DNA of 60,000 bases. It comes from Strigamia acuminata. Its lineage: Eukaryota; Arthropoda; Chilopoda; Geophilomorpha; Linotaeniidae. Each line of letters starts with the position of its first letter. Positions within the stretch are counted from its first letter, which is position 1. The notes under the pieces were generated by a model. The model ran no database searches, was not told the origin of the DNA, and saw only the letters and a program-made list of their open reading frames with translations. The DNA lies in assembly GCA_949358305.1 (NCBI GenBank), contig OX442314.1, forward strand, positions 43,596,581 to 43,656,580, given 5' to 3'. Of the stretch, positions 54,914 to 60,000 are shown one piece after another. A program made the translations under genes and the position numbers.

Positions 54914-55904
54914 TGTGGTGATCTCAATGTATTTCACCAACTTAGAAGATAAAATTAATTGTCTGCTAATTAATTTGACTGTGGCACACGCCAAGTCAGA
55001 TCATGTGACCGAGGGGAGAAATCCTCTCCAGGCACATATCACCCCAGGTTGTCCGGGGTGAAAACGGTTATTAGCCGTTATGGTGCAATATGGTGTAATA
55101 ACCACTAATTGCACCCATTTGAGCTAAGTGCGCAGGTTTTCTGCGCAATGTTGAAGCGTGCTGGGCTCGCGCCTTGGCTCAAATCGGGACTCTGAAAAAT
55201 AACACACAACCACAAACATCACTGCTTTTGCTCCTGAAAGAAAAGTATTGATAGTGGACTCGTGTTCTTCAGTTTCACCTGCTATCTTTGTGCAACAAAC
55301 GCACAAAGCCAGCAATTCAGCTTGAATTAGCCGTCGCTAATTCCAGCTATCGTAACGAGAAGTTTCCCGTGTCGCGTGAACCATCGCCGTCGCAGTAGCG
55401 CGAACTGCTGCCACCGCCATCGGACGTGAACGGACGCCTGCCCGAACGTGAACCACCGCCCCGTGCCGTCGTACTTCGTGTGGAAGACTCACCGTGAACC
55501 ATCATCCGAGGATCATCGTACGTGTGAGTGAAGACGAGGAAAATAGCGGAAGCCATTTTCCTAACAACTTTGGTTGTCAAGCGCATTCGCCGCGCTTTGT
55601 AGCTTGCAACAGTCGTTGCAAGCCCTCCATTGTTTTCTCGCTCATTCTCGCGACTTATCGCATCTGTGATATTATTATTTTAATTAATAAGTATATAATT
55701 CATAATAATACTAGTCATTGTAATTTATAACGAATAAAACCTTTTGTGTGATTTTTATCATAAAATTGTGTCTTTATTTTCCTACTTAATAAACTTAACC
55801 CTAGACAAGTTACTGGCCGCTGATTGTAAGTCTTTTTAAGCATTCACCTGCGGTTTCAAGCCTATTAATTAGTAATTTGCTTGATATCAACCCGAATCGC
55901 AGCA
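54914..55904 (+). repeat. Gypsy-B 3' LTR (991 bp)
   Basis: TGTGGTGATCTC to ATCGCAGCA. Many differences from the 5' LTR, especially at 55370-55560. Stem-loops at 55286-55308 (CTTTGTGC arms), 55324-55343 (GAATTAGC arms) and 55564-55577 (ACAAC arms) correspond to those in the 5' LTR with changed pairs. Confidence 0.88.
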
Positions 55905-56540
55905 ATCTGCAAAACATTGTGTAACTTCAAAACGATGGCCTTGGTAAAATGTTGCTGTCATCATCAGCAAATAAATAATGACTTGGTTGATCTGGCAGGC
56001 ACCACGGATTGTTTGTACACGTCTTGTACACGTCTTGTGCACATTATTAGTAACAAGGCACGGACATGGCACGGCAGAAGACCATTCTTGATCTTTCTGG
56101 TGGTTTATTTTGTTCCTAATCTCGAAAACGAGCTCGTTTTCAACAATTTCTAGGTGGTAGACTTGTTAGATCCAAAGGTTTTGGCCAAGTTGTTGCTTTC
56201 TTTTGACACATCTAACATGTTTGATAACTGTCTAAATTAAAGTGGAATAATATATAAATAATAATTTATATATTAAATCACTTTAAAACAATCGAAATTT
56301 GAAATTACCGTTAAAACACGAAAGCGCCATCTATTGGTAAAATAATCGTCCTTAACCAACAAATGTATGACAGTGTAACCGTCACAGTCTAGAACTAGAA
56401 CTACTCTAATCCGTATGCACTAAATCTAACGTCCGTCATTCGTCGACGACCACTGTTCGTTTGATCGGAATCACAAATCCTGAAAATTGCACATATATCA
56501 GCAGCAGTGTATTCCTTAGACCAAAACAGCTAGTTTTAAA
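55905..56540. other. Flank between gypsy-B and the BTB gene
   Basis: No match to the interrupted cystine-knot gene. AT-rich with a CTCF-like GCGCCATCTATTGG at about 56324-56337. No gene seen. Confidence 0.35.
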
Positions 56541-58004
56541 ATGACAACAGCTAAGACGAATCAAGCCCAAAGATGTCGCCAACTCATTGCTATTCGGTAC
56601 AATTCGCGAGAGGAAGGAAAACACGACACCGTTGTCTTAAACTGCAAGAACGGTGGACGGGTACTAGCCGATAAATGGTTATTGGTTGCCGGAAGTGATT
56701 ATTTCCGTGAAATGTTCAAGCACGACAACATCGAGAACTAAACCAACATTGTTTCATTCCCAGACAGATCCTCCGAAGCGATGGAAATCGTAATTAAATA
56801 CCTCTACGCGCAAGATGTTCCGCTCCTTCCACAAATTCCGGACAATGTGTTGCGAGAAACCTTCATAGCCACAAACATGATGCTCTTGAACGAACTATTT
56901 GACAACTATTGGATCGAATATACAAACACGGTGACTGTAAACAACTTTGTCAACATTTGGCACTTGGCGGAACTGTTCAACAAACACGAAGTGATCGAAA
57001 ACGTCCGACAGTTCGTTTGCCATCACACGACACTGATCTCAGACACCGACGAACTTGGCAAAATCACAGCCGAACAAATGGCAAGTTTATCTAAAATGCA
57101 GAAATGCAATAATTCCGGCGACTTTATTGCGTTCAACTTAAATTGGATTATCAAGTCACCCGGGTTGGAATGCAAGACCGCACGTCTCCTGAATTACACG
57201 TCTCAGTGCCGTATAGACAAATTGTCGGACTATTCGCTTCGCCAACTATTATCATCCGACGTTGTGACTGAATCGGCAGAAATTTACGGCGCAGTGAGCA
57301 AAGCAGTTGCTCCGAGGTGGTTAACTACGTCATCGAGGCGAGTCGAACTAAACGCCTTTGAAGTAATAAGCGGAAACTGCTTCCATAAATATTCTTATTT
57401 AAACCACGAGGAGTGGCAATGTAAGGACGCTTGGGATCACATCAGCGCAACATCGAACTGGTATCCGGTTATTTCGGCAAAAAGAAAAGTTATTTACTTT
57501 ATCCGGAATCCAAATCGCTCTGGAATTCGAGCAATTGATGCGTGCACGGGTCAGAAATTCGCCCAACCCGAAAACGTTGCTGTGTATAACGGCGATATTA
57601 ATGTTGCATTCGGAACCGAAAATCGTACGGAGTTCTATTTTAGACGAACACTTTCCAGTTATTCGAAGTTTGATTATTACGAAATGGAATGGAGTGTCAC
57701 TCATTTCGATGATGATATTTCGAATTACAAACGTTTGCTTTTAGCAACCGAAGATGGGAGGTTTTATTTCGACGTAGACGAGTTGCACATAAAGCTCGTT
57801 AACTGGGTGTCTGACACTTGTGAAACGAAGGAGAAATTACCGGGCAATTGGCAAAGCGTTCGGTGTAAAAGCCGTGTCGTAAATCGTTTTGAAAAGTTGA
57901 TTTTTGTTCAACAAATCCCAAATCGCAGTTTGTTAATTTACGACATCGAAACTGATTGCTGGAGTGTTGTTCCATCGCCGAATGTCGATGTGAAAATCGA
58001 GTGA
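56541..58004 (+). pseudogene. Intronless BTB-BACK-like gene with internal TAA
   Basis: One frame runs 487 codons, interrupted only by TAA at 56739-56741. Before the stop is the first half of a BTB/POZ fold (HDTVVLNCKNGGRVLADKW, then SDYFREMFKH). After it the frame resumes with the second half (EIVIKYLYAQDV). A BACK-like helical region (AELFNKHEVIENVRQFV) and a C-terminal half of about 250 residues with weak kelch-like strands follow. BTB-BACK proteins are usually substrate adaptors of cullin-3 ubiquitin ligases. Lack of introns suggests a retrocopy. The mid-domain stop makes a functional product unlikely. Confidence 0.75.
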
Positions 58005-58154
58005 TTTTACGCGTGATATAAACTATTATTTGAATTGCTATTCTCATTTTTGAATTGTTGTTATCTTTTATATTTCAATGTGTTGATTTGACTTGTGGTT
58101 TTAGTTGTTATTTGTGTTTCATTTACCATTTTATTAGATTGAATAGTTTAATAT

Positions 58155-58529
58155 TGTTGTAATATTTCTTATTTTACTGCTTCAATATATTTGTATTTCT
58201 TATTTGAGTGTTTGACCTGTTCCTCATTTGTAGTACCTTGCCCTGTTAATCCCTTAATTGGTGTGGGTTTTTCCTACCTCTTGAGCGCCGTCTCATTGGC
58301 GCTCTGAACGCGTCATCCACATTCCTCTACCCCTTTTCCCATTGTGTTGAAAATAGAATAAACTTTTAGTGTACCTTTTACCTCTAAAACGTGTGGTTGT
58401 GCTTTTACTTTGCTCCAACGCCATCTTTGAATTTCACCACCATCTCAACTTTATTCATCCACTTGTATCCAGGACTTTGGAAATTTGTTTGGTAGATTTG
58501 TATTGATTTAAACTTATGCAAATTTAACA
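58155..58529 (+). repeat. BEL/Pao 5' LTR (start uncertain)
   Basis: It ends AATTTAACA just before a typical primer site. AATAAA at about 58357 fits a polyadenylation signal. The start at TGTTGTAATATT is a guess, because the second LTR is outside the window. CGCCATCTTTG at about 58420 lies inside. Confidence 0.4.
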
Positions 58530-58530
58530 T

Positions 58531-58548
58531 TGGTGCCGAAACCCGGGA
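58531..58548 (+). other. BEL/Pao primer-binding site
   Basis: TGGTGCCGAAACCCGGGA directly follows the LTR end. This form is typical of BEL/Pao elements. Confidence 0.6.
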
Positions 58549-58584
58549 AGTATTTCAATTTCCCATCTAATCAAAATCTACAAA

Positions 58585-60000
58585 ATGGTGAGAGTTTTTG
58601 AGTTGAAGAACAGGGCGTTCAGAGCGGCCATATTGGTCACCGAGACGCTCTTAACCACGATAACCACCGCGCTGACCGGACGAGCAGCGATACCGCAAGC
58701 CACGATTGAACTGTGGATGCAGCAGCTCGAGCAGAAACACAAACGAGCTCAAACAACGTTCGACGCCACCTTGGATCAAGCCAAATCTGACCAGGAAATC
58801 GACACCACGGTGCAGGCACTCGACGCGTTGGAGGACCGTTTGGCAGCAGCAAGAGCGGAATTAACAAGGTACATTCAAGCGTATTTTCCACCCGTTCCGC
58901 CCCAGAATTTACAAGCGGACGCGGACGCGCAACCGGCGACGAACATCGACGCACTAGCGGCGGCCATTACCGCAGCAGTGTCGGCGGCGACGCCACGAGT
59001 GACCCCAACAAACGGCCAGCCATTCATCAAACGCAAACCGCTGGAGATTCCCAAATTTGACGGGCGCAAACCTGAGGAGTGGGGAGGATTTTGGAAAACA
59101 TTTTCCATTCAGGTTGGCGACGACGAGCAACTGGATGCGACACATAAACTGTTACATTTGAGGACATATTTGGTAGGAGACGCGTTAGATGACATCAAAG
59201 CGTTGGAGATTACAGCTGGAAATTATAATATCGCGGTCACACGCCTACAAAAAAAATATGGCGACAAGATCGTGCTTGAAAACAAATATTTGTCAAATTT
59301 AATTAACCTACCTTTAGTCAACAGCGATCGAGATAGGATGGGGCTCCAGAAGTTGCACAGACACGTAGAGATCAACATCGAGAATTTGGCGAACATCGAG
59401 GTACCACTGGCAGAAATTCAGCGTACCATTTTCCCCGTGCTGTCGTCCGCCATACCACGCAACGTGATTATGGAGTACGACAAAGACTGCGACGGAGAGA
59501 GATCGGTAACGAGGCTAATGGATTGGCTGAGCAGCTACATCGCTAAACACGCCAAATACGACATGATGAAAAGTCAAACTAAACCTGATGCGACAACAAA
59601 CAAATCGTCATCCACGGATAACGCCCACAACAATAAGGGAAAATTCAAACGAAAAGAAAAGGAGCCTCGATCTGGATCAGCGTCACAACTGTCTTTAATA
59701 ATAATAAAATGCCAATTTTGTGATTCCGCAGAACACAACCGAAAACGATGTCCACTCTCGATGGAAGAAAGACGTAAAAGACTGCAAAAAAAGGGAATTT
59801 GCTTGCGATGCTTGGGAAAAGCACCCCACAAAACTGAGGAGTGCAGGACTCGCATGAAATGCTACAGCTGCGAGGGAGCGCACCACACACACGTGTGCGA
59901 CACGCCAAAATCTACGGAGGTCGTCGAGGGAGTCACCCATTCGAACTCAGTAGTCACCACCTGTCCACCCAAGTCCGAATTTTTGATGGTCCAGATGGTG
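58585..60000 (+). CDS. gag: BEL/Pao Gag (partial, runs off the window)
   Basis: Open from ATG at 58585 to the window edge (472 codons), 36 bp after the primer site. An N-terminal helical/coiled-coil region (VFELKNRAFRAAILVTE) is followed by the Pao-type capsid block starting LEIPKFDGRKPEEWGGFW. Three zinc knuckles follow: CQFCDSAEHNRKRC, CLRCLGKAPHKTEEC and CYSCEGAHHTHVC. This order is characteristic of BEL/Pao Gag-Pol polyproteins. Protease and reverse transcriptase should follow beyond the window. No stop or frameshift was seen. Confidence 0.9.
   Translation, partial: MVRVFELKNRAFRAAILVTETLLTTITTALTGRAAIPQATIELWMQQLEQKHKRAQTTFDATLDQAKSDQEIDTTVQALDALEDRLAAARAELTRYIQAYFPPVPPQNLQADADAQPATNIDALAAAITAAVSAATPRVTPTNGQPFIKRKPLEIPKFDGRKPEEWGGFWKTFSIQVGDDEQLDATHKLLHLRTYLVGDALDDIKALEITAGNYNIAVTRLQKKYGDKIVLENKYLSNLINLPLVNSDRDRMGLQKLHRHVEINIENLANIEVPLAEIQRTIFPVLSSAIPRNVIMEYDKDCDGERSVTRLMDWLSSYIAKHAKYDMMKSQTKPDATTNKSSSTDNAHNNKGKFKRKEKEPRSGSASQLSLIIIKCQFCDSAEHNRKRCPLSMEERRKRLQKKGICLRCLGKAPHKTEECRTRMKCYSCEGAHHTHVCDTPKSTEVVEGVTHSNSVVTTCPPKSEFLMVQMV

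Larger units (their letters stand above)
43115..55904 (+). mobile_element. Ty3/gypsy element B
   Basis: LTR-primer site-gag-pol-spliced third ORF-polypurine tract-LTR. It is in inverted orientation to gypsy-A and of the same family. The gag deletion and the MITE in pol make it non-autonomous. The flanks (AAGC before, ATCTG after) do not match. Confidence 0.9.

Overview
The window looks like a transposon-dense stretch of an arthropod (probably insect) nuclear genome. Genes are interrupted by GT-AG introns, intergenic DNA is AT-rich, and there are two Ty3/gypsy elements, one BEL/Pao element, several TA- and TTAA-flanked MITEs, a CACTG-ended transposon, long simple satellites and a few host-like genes (an NNMT/PNMT-type methyltransferase, a coiled-coil gene, a cystine-knot peptide gene and a BTB gene). 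The species cannot be fixed from the sequence.

Positions 1-36344 are a nest. A minus-strand gypsy element (gypsy-A; LTR 35395-36344, gag, pol, third-ORF exon 1 at 77-166) is split by a 27.5-kb insertion (566-28057). The insertion starts CACTGG and ends CCAGTG, and it is flanked by a 3-bp duplication GAA inside the last codons of pol. It consists of three copies of a 1.17-kb CACTG element (ME-A, ME-B, ME-C) separated by two nearly identical 12-kb blocks. ME-B carries ME-C variants on its left and ME-A variants on its right, as expected if ME-12kb-ME first transposed as one composite unit and was then enlarged by unequal crossing-over between its MEs. Each 12-kb block carries duplicated coiled-coil exon modules, a relic solo LTR containing five stem-loops with a shared core and covarying stems, a long-TIR MITE, a 1.86-kb C-rich satellite, a 0.45-kb minisatellite, a coiled-coil gene with an in-frame amber codon, a three-exon methyltransferase gene with a 1-nt frameshift, and a hAT-like MITE.

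Positions 36345-43114 lie between the two gypsy elements. They hold MITE fragments, an apparently intact two-exon cystine-knot peptide gene (37267-37504), a foldback element with an alternating inverted array, and a hairpin-rich minisatellite. They also hold a second copy of the peptide gene (42948-43114), cut by a gypsy LTR just after its start codon.

Positions 43115-55904 are plus-strand gypsy-B. Its order is LTR, tRNA-Pro-like primer site, gag with a 151-codon deletion, an A AAA AAC frameshift site, pol broken by a TTAA-flanked MITE, a TA-flanked MITE, a spliced third ORF of unknown function, polypurine tract and LTR. Its two LTRs are clearly different from each other and no target-site duplication is visible, so it is probably a recombinant. 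Positions 55905-58004 hold a BTB-type gene with an internal stop. From about 58155 to the window edge lies the 5' part of a BEL/Pao element (LTR, primer site, Gag with three zinc knuckles).

The most noteworthy structures are the composite macrotransposon that carries host-like genes, the covarying stem-loop sets in the gypsy-lineage LTRs, and the spliced GC-rich third gypsy ORF.
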